A stretch of DNA of 12,381 nt from Faecalibacterium sp. CAG:74. GTDB lineage: Bacteria; Bacillota; Clostridia; Christensenellales; Aristaeellaceae. Made by a program: the position numbers and the translations under genes. A model generated the notes under the pieces. It saw only the letters and a list, made by a program, of their open reading frames with translations, did not search any database and was not told where the DNA came from. Shown here in pieces: positions 1 to 5,922 of the stretch; the first letter of the stretch is position 1; each line of letters opens with the position of its first letter. The stretch is taken from assembly GCA_000437595.1 (NCBI GenBank), contig FR899900.1, positions 214,416 to 226,796 on the forward strand, written 5' to 3'.

Positions 1-165
1 CTCGCGGCAGGTTTTGAGGCCCGCCGGCGCGCCGTTGTAGCCCGTCGTCATGATGCGCTTGTCCTTCACAATGACGCAGCCGATGCTCCGCCCCGGACGG
101 TAGCAGCTTGTCCATCCAGCGATGACGTGCGCCATTTCCATAAATCGGCTGTCCCACTTGTCCAT
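1..165 (-). CDS. dCMP deaminase, 3'-truncated by window edge
   Basis: Only the first 55 codons are inside the window; the frame is still open at base 1. The product should be a zinc-dependent deoxycytidylate deaminase (cytidine/deoxycytidylate deaminase superfamily; ComEB in Bacillus), converting dCMP to dUMP in the cytoplasm to feed dTMP synthesis. The visible part carries the family's N-terminal signature: RPGRSIGCVIVKD at residues 23-35 and the GYNGAPAGLKTC stretch at 42-53, with Cys53 in the position of the first conserved cysteine. The catalytic HAE and PCxxC motifs lie outside the window, so activity cannot be judged. The start at 165 is fixed by an AGGAGG ribosome site 8 bases upstream and a perfect promoter behind it. 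The gene is divergent from the flippase at 271. Confidence 0.9.
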   Translation of the reverse strand, partial: MDKWDSRFMEMAHVIAGWTSCYRPGRSIGCVIVKDKRIMTTGYNGAPAGLKTCRE

Positions 166-173
166 ACTCGTTT

Positions 174-179
174 CCTCCT
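174..179 (-). promoter_or_regulatory. Shine-Dalgarno site of the dCMP deaminase gene
   Basis: The plus-strand cctcct reads AGGAGG on the minus strand, 8 bases before the ATG at 165. It fixes that start codon. Confidence 0.8.
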
Positions 180-194
180 GCATGTTTGTTCCCC

Positions 195-223
195 ATTATA
201 TCGGCTTTCGCGGGTTCTGTCAA
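195..223 (-). promoter_or_regulatory. Perfect-consensus sigma-70/sigma-A promoter for the dCMP deaminase gene
   Basis: On the minus strand TTGACA (bases 218-223) is followed after exactly 17 bases by TATAAT (195-200). Both hexamers match the housekeeping consensus at all six positions and the spacer is optimal. Transcription would start near base 188, giving a short leader that just includes the AGGAGG site. I infer strong constitutive expression unless a repressor acts here; I see no obvious operator palindrome. Confidence 0.9.
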
Positions 224-255
224 GTTTTTCAGCGGCGGCGCATAAGTTTGCGGGC

Positions 256-263
256 AAAGGAGG
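256..263 (+). promoter_or_regulatory. Shine-Dalgarno site deciding the flippase start
   Basis: AAAGGAGG is followed by 7 bases and then the ATG at 271. It favours that start over the upstream in-frame ATG at 127, which lies opposite the dCMP deaminase coding region. Confidence 0.8.
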
Positions 264-270
264 CGTTTTT

Positions 271-1542
271 ATGCCCCAGACCCTCAAAAAACAGGCGCTT
301 ACGCTGACAATTGCGAACGGCTTCACGCGCGGGCTTGGATTTCTCTTCCGCCTGATGACGGCGCGGCTGATGGGCGCGGAGGCCATCGGTGTGATGGAGC
401 TTTCCGCATCCGCCGCGATGCTGGCGCTGACACCCGCAACCGCCGGACTGCCGACCGCCATGAGCCGCATGACCGCGCGCCCGAACGCCGATCAAAGCGC
501 CGTCCTGCGCGCGGGGCTTTCACTCAATCGGCGGATTGCGCTGGTGATGATGCCGCTGCTGTTCCTGCTTGCGCCGGGGATGGCGTGGCTGCTCAGCGAC
601 TTTCGGACGCTGCCCGCGATTCTCATCAGCATCCCCGCCGTGTTTTTGCTGGGCTGCTGCGCCGTGTACAGCGGGTGGTTCTATGGCCGCGGCGACATGC
701 TCACGCCCGCGCAGTGCGAATGCAGCGAGCAGGTCGTCCGGTTCGTCGGAAGCCTTGTGCTGCTGCTGATTTTCACGCGGTCGCCGCTGTCCATCCGTGC
801 CGCGCTGCCGGGTTTTGCCGGAATTCTGGCGGGTATCTGCGTTTGGATGATGTTCCGCCGCCGTGCGCCGCTGCCGCCGGGTGTGCCATCCGCCGATTTG
901 CGCCATGAGCTGCTGGCGTTATCCGCCCCAACCGCCGTTTCGCGTCTCTGCCAGACGTGCCTGCGGATGCTGACGGCAGTGCTGCTGCCGCTGTGCCTGC
1001 GGCAATCCGGGCTGACCGCGTCCGCCGCGACCGCGCAGTTCGGGCTGCTGAGCGGGATGGCGATGCCGCTCATCATGGCGCCCGGCGTCATCACCAGCGC
1101 CATGTGCATGGTCGCCGCGCCCGCCGTGTCCCGGCAGGAAAGCAACCGCGTCCGCCTGAAACGCACCATGCGGCAGTTGCTGCTGATGGCGGGGCTGATT
1201 GGCTGCCTGTCCTCGTGCGTGCTGTTTCTCTTCGCGCAGCCGATTTCGATGCTGCTCTATGGCGAACCAGCGCTGACGGGTGTGCTGATGGCGCTCTCCC
1301 CGCTGTCGATGCTGTTTGCTATCCAGCAGGTGCAGTTCGGGCTGGTGACAGGCTTGGGCGTTCAGCGGCGCGCGATGACGGGTACCATTGTTTCCTCCGC
1401 GCTGACGCTGGTGGTCATGAGCGCCCTCTGTCCGATGCCGAGCGTGCGGATTTTCGGCGCGGTGCTGGCGATGCTGGCAGGCAGCCTTGTGCGCGTGATT
1501 TGGAACGCCGCCGTGCTGCAATCAGCGAAGCGGGCGGCGTAA
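271..1542 (+). CDS. SpoVB/MATE-like polysaccharide (lipid-linked oligosaccharide) flippase, short form
   Basis: A 423-residue polytopic membrane protein, probably a member of the MOP exporter superfamily (PST/SpoVB/MurJ-like), which moves lipid-linked glycan precursors across the cytoplasmic membrane. The N-terminus has the SpoVB-type pattern: KKQALTLTIANGFTRGLGF at residues 6-24, then FRLMTARLMGAEAIGVMEL at 26-44. Hydrophobic segments recur to the C-terminus, for example around 88-108, 113-135, 156-170, 178-195, 257-282, 302-322, 336-358, 370-386 and 394-412. B. subtilis SpoVB is about 518 residues with about 14 helices, so this one is roughly 90 residues shorter. The start at 271 is preferred over an in-frame ATG at 127 because AAAGGAGG lies 7 bases before it, and the extra residues from 127 look like leader or promoter sequence. 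I see no clear plus-strand promoter. A spore-cortex role is possible but the substrate cannot be assigned. Confidence 0.8.
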   Translation: MPQTLKKQALTLTIANGFTRGLGFLFRLMTARLMGAEAIGVMELSASAAMLALTPATAGLPTAMSRMTARPNADQSAVLRAGLSLNRRIALVMMPLLFLLAPGMAWLLSDFRTLPAILISIPAVFLLGCCAVYSGWFYGRGDMLTPAQCECSEQVVRFVGSLVLLLIFTRSPLSIRAALPGFAGILAGICVWMMFRRRAPLPPGVPSADLRHELLALSAPTAVSRLCQTCLRMLTAVLLPLCLRQSGLTASAATAQFGLLSGMAMPLIMAPGVITSAMCMVAAPAVSRQESNRVRLKRTMRQLLLMAGLIGCLSSCVLFLFAQPISMLLYGEPALTGVLMALSPLSMLFAIQQVQFGLVTGLGVQRRAMTGTIVSSALTLVVMSALCPMPSVRIFGAVLAMLAGSLVRVIWNAAVLQSAKRAA

Positions 1543-2850
1543 TCCCTTGGGATAGTGGTTCTTCATCTGCCCGTCGGAGATTTTGCCCCAGCCGAGCGGA
1601 ATGCCGTCGCAGCACGCAAGCGCCCAGCCCTTGCCATCCGCCGGGAGCGTCTCACCCGCCTGATAGCGGCGCGCATCCTCCCGCGTGAGTTCCACACGCG
1701 GCACATCCGGCGGAAAGATACTCATCGCCCACGCATGATCGGGCACAAACAGCTTCTTCTGCACTGTGCCAAGCTGCAAACCGCAGCGGACGACCTGAAT
1801 GCCGTCGCAGGCCGGACGGTCGGGCAGGCAGCTCAGCGTCACTGATTCGTCGCGGCTGCGTCCGGGCTTGCCGCTGCCGGTGCGCATCACATTCGCGTTT
1901 GCCGTCGGGCAGAAGGCGCGCAAGGCTTGCAATGCGTCCTTGCTCGGCGCATCCTTCTCTGGCGCTTTCTGCCAATTACAGGGTGCGTCGCCGTGCTTGC
2001 GCAGGAGGGCGACGAAGTGCCCCTCGCCTTTCATGCGGTGCGGATAGCACGTCAGCATCCCGTCCGGCGCATCCGCTCCGGGCAGGGAGAACGCTTCCGC
2101 CGAGAAATCCGCGTGGCGCGACAGGAATGCATCCACCGTATCCTCGTTTTCCGTGCGGTTCATTGTGCAGGTGGAATAAACTATGCGTCCGCCGGGACGA
2201 AGCATTTTCGCCGCGCGGTCGAGGATTTCCGCCTGCCGCTTAGCGCATCCGGCGGGGCTTTCGGGCGACCATTCCGCGCGTGTTTCCGGATGACGGCGGA
2301 ACATGCCTTCGCCGGAACAGGGGGCATCCACCTGAATCGCGTCGAACGCCTCCGGCCAGCGCTGCGCCAATTGGTCGGGATAGGCGCTGACGACGAGGGC
2401 GTTCGGGATGCCCATGCGCTCGATATTCTGAGAGAGGATTTTCGCGCGTTCCCAGACGGGCTCATTGCACACCAGCACGCCCTGTCCGCCCATGCGCAAG
2501 CCGCTCTGCGTTGATTTTCCACCCGGCGCGGCGCACAAGTCCAGCACATGCTCCCCCGGCTGCGCGTTCAGCACGGCGGCGGGCAGCATCGCGCTCGGCT
2601 CCTGCAAGTACCACGCGCCCGCTTCATGCAGCACGTCCGCGCCGGCGGTCGAGGTCAGTGCGAGGTAATGCCCGTTTTCCTCCCACGGGACTCTTTCGCC
2701 GCAGTCCTCCGGCAGCAGCGTCGGGCGCTTCCACGGATTCACGCGCAGACCGCGCTGATACGGCTCGTCATATGTACGCAAAAAGGCGGCCATTTCGCCT
2801 TTCAGCTGTGCCGCCATTTGGGATAAAAACGCCTGTGGAAGCTCGGTCAT
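1522..2850 (-). CDS. RsmF/NOL1-NOP2-Sun family rRNA cytosine-C5 methyltransferase
   Basis: A 442-residue SAM-dependent RNA methyltransferase, expected to methylate C5 of a cytosine in 16S rRNA. The SAM-binding motif I is VLDLCAAPGGKSTQ at residues 102-115. Motif IV is DAPCSGEGMF at 175-184, with Cys178 as the product-release cysteine. Motif VI is VYSTCTMNRTEN at 224-235, with Cys228 as the expected nucleophile. An RsmF-type C-terminal extension follows (HFVALLRK near 278-285, then roughly 330-442), ending in the KNHYPKGLRR pattern typical of this subclass. Length is close to E. coli RsmF (about 480). Its ATG shares ATGA with the stop of the upstream membrane-protein gene, so the two are probably translationally coupled; a G-rich GGGGGG precedes the start by 6 bases. 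Its last 21 bases overlap the convergent flippase gene. The exact target base is inferred from the family only. Confidence 0.9.
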   Translation of the reverse strand: MTELPQAFLSQMAAQLKGEMAAFLRTYDEPYQRGLRVNPWKRPTLLPEDCGERVPWEENGHYLALTSTAGADVLHEAGAWYLQEPSAMLPAAVLNAQPGEHVLDLCAAPGGKSTQSGLRMGGQGVLVCNEPVWERAKILSQNIERMGIPNALVVSAYPDQLAQRWPEAFDAIQVDAPCSGEGMFRRHPETRAEWSPESPAGCAKRQAEILDRAAKMLRPGGRIVYSTCTMNRTENEDTVDAFLSRHADFSAEAFSLPGADAPDGMLTCYPHRMKGEGHFVALLRKHGDAPCNWQKAPEKDAPSKDALQALRAFCPTANANVMRTGSGKPGRSRDESVTLSCLPDRPACDGIQVVRCGLQLGTVQKKLFVPDHAWAMSIFPPDVPRVELTREDARRYQAGETLPADGKGWALACCDGIPLGWGKISDGQMKNHYPKGLRRPLR

Positions 2851-3356
2851 GCCTGTCCCCCCGGTATATTGTCATGATATTGATTTTTGTCCTGCGCAAT
2901 TGTCAGCGGCGGCGGGGTCAGCTCCGTCTGCGTTGTGCCGAAATGTGCGCGTCGGGCAGGAATCACCCGCTTGCGGCGCGTCGCTGCGGTGCCTTCCCGC
3001 TTGGGCGCGGGCTTCGGCTTGTGCTGCACCACCTGCTCCTCTTCGATCATTGTGCCGTCAGCGTAAATCAGGTGGTGGCCCGTCGGCGTGCGGCGCGCGC
3101 GCTTAGGCAGGAAGCGTGTCCAGAAGTTTCCCCAGACACGGTACGGCTGCCAGCGGATCAGGTAGACCAGAAAGTCCATCACGACGCCGAAAATGCACAG
3201 GAGGATGACCAGCGGCAGCCAGTTGCGCATCGCCCAGCCAAGCAGGCCGCCGTGGCTGTCGCTCGTCACCATGTTCCAGAGCCACTGCGCTGTCCCGCGA
3301 ATCCACCCCAGCAGGAAATTGAACAGCGCGTTGATGAAACTGCCCACAATGGTCAT
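2847..3356 (-). CDS. Unrecognised small membrane protein with basic, proline-rich cytoplasmic tail
   Basis: A 169-residue protein I do not recognise. Residues 5-30 form a Trp/Phe-rich hydrophobic stretch that may be a second membrane or interfacial helix. Residues 47-67 (WLPLVILLCIFGVVMDFLVYL) are a clear transmembrane segment, followed by a strongly basic region (KRARR at 85-89, KPKPAPKR at 113-120, RRKRVIPARR at 127-136) and a polar tail. Under the positive-inside rule the tail faces the cytoplasm. There are no cysteine pairs or catalytic motifs. The gene follows cdaR across a repeat element and overlaps the methyltransferase by ATGA, so it is probably in the same operon. Start choice is uncertain: the ATG at 3356 directly abuts GGAGGAGG (3 bases after the first GGAGG), whereas the in-frame GTG at 3347 sits at an ideal 9-base spacing from the end of that site. 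Confidence 0.7.
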   Translation of the reverse strand: MTIVGSFINALFNFLLGWIRGTAQWLWNMVTSDSHGGLLGWAMRNWLPLVILLCIFGVVMDFLVYLIRWQPYRVWGNFWTRFLPKRARRTPTGHHLIYADGTMIEEEQVVQHKPKPAPKREGTAATRRKRVIPARRAHFGTTQTELTPPPLTIAQDKNQYHDNIPGGQA

Positions 3357-3364
3357 CCTCCTCC
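3357..3364 (-). promoter_or_regulatory. Shine-Dalgarno site with ambiguous start choice
   Basis: GGAGGAGG on the minus strand touches the ATG at 3356 directly and lies 9 bases before the in-frame GTG at 3347. The spacing fits GTG better; codon preference favours ATG. The site directly abuts the end of the 52-bp palindromic element. Confidence 0.6.
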
Positions 3365-3416
3365 ACTATTTTCTGCCTTCGCAGCGCATCTTAGCGCATT
3401 CTCATTTGGAAATAGT
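3365..3416. repeat. Short copy (52 bp) of a palindromic intergenic element
   Basis: Read on the minus strand it begins ACTATTTCCAAATGAGAATG and ends GCAGAAAATAGT. It matches the two ends of the 158-bp element at 8651-8808: the first 32 bases differ at 2 positions and the last 18 at 2 positions. About 106 internal bases are missing. The termini form an inverted repeat (cactattt/aaatagtg, 3364-3371 with 3410-3417). The element occupies the whole space between the cdaR stop codon (3418-3420) and the ribosome site of the next gene (3357-3364). There is no coding potential. It resembles a MITE or REP-type element; whether it is mobile is inferred. Confidence 0.75.
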
Positions 3417-3417
3417 G

Positions 3418-4758
3418 TTACTCTACGGTTATCGTAACGCTCACATTTCCCGGCACGACCTCGACCGAGATTTCCTCGTCCTCGTCCGCATCAATGCGGC
3501 AGAGCACAGGCAGACTGTACGTCCCCGGCGCAAGCCCGGACGCATCGCATACCAGCCGAATATCGCGGCTTTGCAGCGCGTTCAGCCAGTTTTGCGGCGC
3601 GGTAATCATCACCGAGGCATTCACGCGGCTCATGGAGGCGTTGTAGCCCGCTTCCAAGCCTTCAATCTGAATCGGCAGGTTCGTGAAACTCTTCGACTTC
3701 AGCACCGGCCCGATTTCAATCGTCACGTTGACGTAGGTGGCGCTGACGTATTTCAGTTCTGGCACGCTGCTCAATCGGACGCGCTGCTTGACCGAATCGG
3801 ACAAGCCGGACACGTCGATGGTTGCATCCGTAAACAGCGCGTCGATTTCCGCCATCTCGCTTGACCAGCCCGCCACCGTGATGTTCTCCGGCGTCATGCT
3901 GATTTTTTTGATTTCGTAGCCTTCCTTCGGTGTGCCTTGAATCAGCCCGGTCTGGGAGAGTTCGAGCGTTTTCATGGCGTACATGGTCTGCTCCACAATC
4001 ACGCTGTCCAGCAGCACCGATTCGCTCGTCACTTCGAGCAGGTCGCTTTCAATCGCGTTGTTGTTCTCGTCCAGCAGCGTATACGCCAGCGCCTTGCGAA
4101 TCGTGCCCTCGCGCTGGGGCAGGTTGTTCAGTTCCAGCACGACTTCGGCGCGGACAATTTTGTCCACCATCGACTTCGGGCCGCTGATCGTCACCGTCGG
4201 CGGGTCGAGTGTCGCCGCACCCGCGTAGTAGCCCTCCGGCGCGCTCCCGACCGTCTGCACGGACACGGGGATGCGGAAGCGGGTGATGTACTCTTCCACG
4301 TCAATCGTCACGGTAGACGGCTGAATCGAAGAAACCGTGCCGTAAGTGCTGGAATTGGTGGACAGAATGCGGATTTCCTGCTTCCCTGCCGCCGAAATGC
4401 GGGAGAGGTCAATGCGGACGTTGTAGTTCGTCGCCTTAGCGTTGGCGTACTGCATCTGCGGCACGTCAGCGGTAAGGGAGACGTCACCAAGGAGGCTGGT
4501 CAAATCGCTGGTGACAATGAAGCCGTTGCGCTTGACGGATTCTTCGCCCGAAACAGACACGCTGACACTGGAGAAGTGCTTTTCGCGCGTGAGCGTCGGG
4601 TCTTGGGTAATCAGCCCGCCCCAGAGGATGATGGCCAGCAGGAGCGCGAGCAGCTTTGTCGGCCAATTGTGGATGAAAATCCGCTTGAGACCGTCCAGCA
4701 GCATCGTCAGGCGTGGGTCACGCTTCTTCTGCGGCTTTGCGGAAGGGGTCTGCGTCAT
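3418..4758 (-). CDS. cdaR: CdaR, YbbR-repeat regulator of the c-di-AMP synthase CdaA
   Basis: A 446-residue protein with a short basic cytoplasmic N-terminus (KKRDPR at 11-16), one membrane anchor at about 34-50 (TKLLALLLAIILWGGLI) and an extracytoplasmic part of about four YbbR-type beta-rich repeats, roughly 60-150, 151-245, 246-345 and 346-446. Repeat features such as GYYAGAATLDPPTVTISGP (about 176-194) and GYEIKKISMTPENITVAG recur with the usual G-Y...P..V.V.G pattern. In Firmicutes CdaR binds CdaA in the membrane and modulates its diadenylate cyclase activity. Its ATG lies in an ATGA overlap with the end of cdaA, with AAAGGAGGG inside the cdaA tail 6 bases ahead, so the two are coupled. 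The stop codon is one base away from the 52-bp palindromic element. The usual downstream glmM is replaced here by an unrecognised membrane gene. Confidence 0.92.
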   Translation of the reverse strand: MTQTPSAKPQKKRDPRLTMLLDGLKRIFIHNWPTKLLALLLAIILWGGLITQDPTLTREKHFSSVSVSVSGEESVKRNGFIVTSDLTSLLGDVSLTADVPQMQYANAKATNYNVRIDLSRISAAGKQEIRILSTNSSTYGTVSSIQPSTVTIDVEEYITRFRIPVSVQTVGSAPEGYYAGAATLDPPTVTISGPKSMVDKIVRAEVVLELNNLPQREGTIRKALAYTLLDENNNAIESDLLEVTSESVLLDSVIVEQTMYAMKTLELSQTGLIQGTPKEGYEIKKISMTPENITVAGWSSEMAEIDALFTDATIDVSGLSDSVKQRVRLSSVPELKYVSATYVNVTIEIGPVLKSKSFTNLPIQIEGLEAGYNASMSRVNASVMITAPQNWLNALQSRDIRLVCDASGLAPGTYSLPVLCRIDADEDEEISVEVVPGNVSVTITVE

Positions 4759-5612
4759 TTGGCACCCTCCTTTCCCTTGCGGCGCACGAGCATGGACAGC
4801 AGGCGCTGATGCGGCTTGCGGACATAGATGCCCTCCAGAATCGTCCGCAGCGACTTCGCGTCAAGGTGGCGGGTGAGCTTGCCGCCCTTCGCCATCGAAA
4901 TGATGCCTGTTTCCTCGGAGACAATCAGCACAATCGCGTCCGTCGTTTCGGACACGCCGATAGCGGCGCGGTGGCGCGTGCCGAGGTCATGGCTGATGCC
5001 GCTGGCTTCCGTCAGCGTGAGGATGCTCGCTGCGCTCATCACACGTTCGCCGCGGATGACGACGGCGCCGTCATGCAGGGGCGTGTTCGGCTCGAAGATG
5101 TTTTCCAGCAGGCCGGAGGTAATCCGCGCGTCGATGCCGATGCCGTTCTCGATGATGTCCTGCAGGCCCGTTTTCTGCTCAAAGACAATCAGCGCCCCCA
5201 CATGGCGGCGGCTCAAATCCTGCAGGCAGCGGATGATTTCGTCGATAATGCGCGTCGCCTCATCCTTATCGGTGTCGCGCCGCTTCGTCTCAATGCGCGC
5301 GCCGCGGCCAATCTGCTCCAATGCCTTGCGCAGTTCCGGCTGAAAGAGGATGACCAGCACCAGCGCGCCGTTGTTCACCACGCTCATCAGCAGCCAGTTC
5401 AGTGCCGTCAGTCCGAAGAGGTTGCTGATGCCGACGATGAGCAGCAGCATGGCAAGCCCCTTCAAAACGGCGCTGCCCCGCGTGTCGCGGGTGAGCATCA
5501 GCAGTTCATAGATAATAATGGCAACGATGAGAATATCAGCAATATCGGAAAGACCGGGGCGGTTCAGCACGCTCCAGAAAAAGGTCTCCACGGTCTGCAA
5601 GAACGTTGTCAT
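4755..5612 (-). CDS. cdaA: CdaA, membrane-bound diadenylate cyclase (c-di-AMP synthase)
   Basis: A 285-residue protein, normal length for CdaA, which condenses two ATP into cyclic di-AMP, a messenger controlling potassium uptake and osmotic and cell-wall homeostasis. Three membrane helices lie at about 23-40, 47-67 and 74-91, followed by the DAC (DisA_N) domain at about 100-265. The catalytic motif DGA is at 181-183, GTRHRAA at 211-217 (RHR at 213-215) and SEETG at 232-236. The gene heads a probable cdaA-cdaR operon. The start is odd. The ATG at 5612 opens this frame but has only a weak GGAG 13 bases upstream. The strong AAAGGAGG (5663-5670) serves a GTG at 5652 that is out of frame because of a 40-bp tandem duplication. 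The upstream frame is closed by TGA at 5651-5649, so no longer start exists. Confidence 0.92.
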   Translation of the reverse strand: MTTFLQTVETFFWSVLNRPGLSDIADILIVAIIIYELLMLTRDTRGSAVLKGLAMLLLIVGISNLFGLTALNWLLMSVVNNGALVLVILFQPELRKALEQIGRGARIETKRRDTDKDEATRIIDEIIRCLQDLSRRHVGALIVFEQKTGLQDIIENGIGIDARITSGLLENIFEPNTPLHDGAVVIRGERVMSAASILTLTEASGISHDLGTRHRAAIGVSETTDAIVLIVSEETGIISMAKGGKLTRHLDAKSLRTILEGIYVRKPHQRLLSMLVRRKGKEGAK

Positions 5613-5652
5613 TCCAGAAAAAGGTCTCCAGCGTCTGCAAGAACGTTGTCAC
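5536..5652 (-). other. Out-of-frame 38-codon reading frame at the duplicated cdaA start
   Basis: It begins with GTG at 5652, 10 bases after AAAGGAGG (5663-5670). It encodes VTTFLQTLETFFW, almost the same as the CdaA N-terminus (MTTFLQTVETFFW), then runs out of frame across the second repeat copy and stops at TGA 5536-5538. The frame is +1 relative to cdaA. It could be the remnant of the ancestral cdaA start, an attenuating upstream frame, or a frameshift entry; the sequence alone does not decide. Confidence 0.45.
5573..5652. repeat. Two-copy imperfect 40-bp tandem duplication over the cdaA start
   Basis: Unit 1 covers 5573-5612 and unit 2 covers 5613-5652. The first 39 bases match at 37 positions; the only internal difference is cg versus gc at 5591-5592 and 5631-5632 (T-V-E versus T-L-E in the encoded peptide), and the last base differs (t versus c). 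A 40-base period is not a multiple of three, so the duplication shifts the frame between the copies. Confidence 0.95.
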
Positions 5653-5690
5653 GCCAGCTCCGCCTCCTTTAGCATCTTGAATGATTTCAT
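5649..5690 (-). other. Possible 13-residue leader peptide upstream of cdaA
   Basis: ATG at 5690 opens a short frame, MKSFKMLKEAELA, closed by a TGA that overlaps the GTG at 5652 as GTGA. It includes the AAAGGAGG site and is in the same frame as cdaA. Its own ribosome site (GGAG 11 bases upstream) overlaps the expected transcription start, so translation is doubtful. Confidence 0.2.
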
Positions 5691-5705
5691 GCGTTCTGCT
5701 TCTCC

Positions 5706-5734
5706 ATTATACAACAAATTGCCGCGAATATGAA
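5706..5734 (-). promoter_or_regulatory. Probable sigma-A promoter of the cdaA-cdaR operon
   Basis: On the minus strand TTCATA (5729-5734, 4 of 6 match) is followed by 17 bases and a perfect TATAAT (5706-5711). Transcription would start near 5699, about 47 bases before the GTG at 5652 and 87 before the cdaA ATG. Confidence 0.7.
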
Positions 5735-5740
5735 TGCCTT

Positions 5741-5759
5741 TTCACAAATTTTCCGTGAA
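5741..5759. promoter_or_regulatory. Weak inverted repeat upstream of the cdaA promoter
   Basis: TTCAC and GTGAA form 5-bp arms separated by 9 bases, 6 bases upstream of the -35 hexamer. It could be an operator but the arms are short. I see nothing else in 5760-5842. Confidence 0.2.
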
Positions 5760-5842
5760 GCATCCGTAAACATTCAGAACACCCCACAGTGCAGATAACG
5801 AATGAAGCAGCCACTTTCTTCCCGATGGGCGGAAAAAACATG

Positions 5843-5887
5843 AAAAAAGGGAAAAGCAGCCGTTTTGACGGCATACTTTCCCCTTTC
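5843..5887 (-). terminator. Rho-independent terminator of the purine/MIF transcript
   Basis: On the minus strand GGGGAAAG and GCCGT pair with ACGGC and CTTTTCCC across a short CAAA loop, followed directly by TTTTTT (bases 5843-5848). It lies about 35 bases after the stop of the MIF-like gene and separates that transcript from the cdaA promoter. A smaller GCCCT/AGGGC hairpin sits between it and the stop codon. Confidence 0.88.
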
Positions 5888-5922
5888 CCCAAATTACCGT
5901 GCCCTCTTCAGGGCGGAAATGA

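Noticed and set aside
127..270. Longer N-terminus for the flippase from the ATG at 127
   Set aside because: The added residues lie over the dCMP deaminase start and promoter and do not resemble the family; AAAGGAGG marks 271.
2511..3437. 308-codon plus-strand frame across rsmF-like, membrane and cdaR genes
   Set aside because: It crosses several well-supported minus-strand genes and has shadow-like composition.
3937..5672. Long plus-strand frames opposite cdaR and cdaA
   Set aside because: Antisense shadows in GC-rich DNA; the opposite strand has recognised motifs.
5688..5690. Upstream ATG as the real cdaA start
   Set aside because: Although in frame with cdaA, its frame is closed by TGA at 5649-5651 before the coding region.
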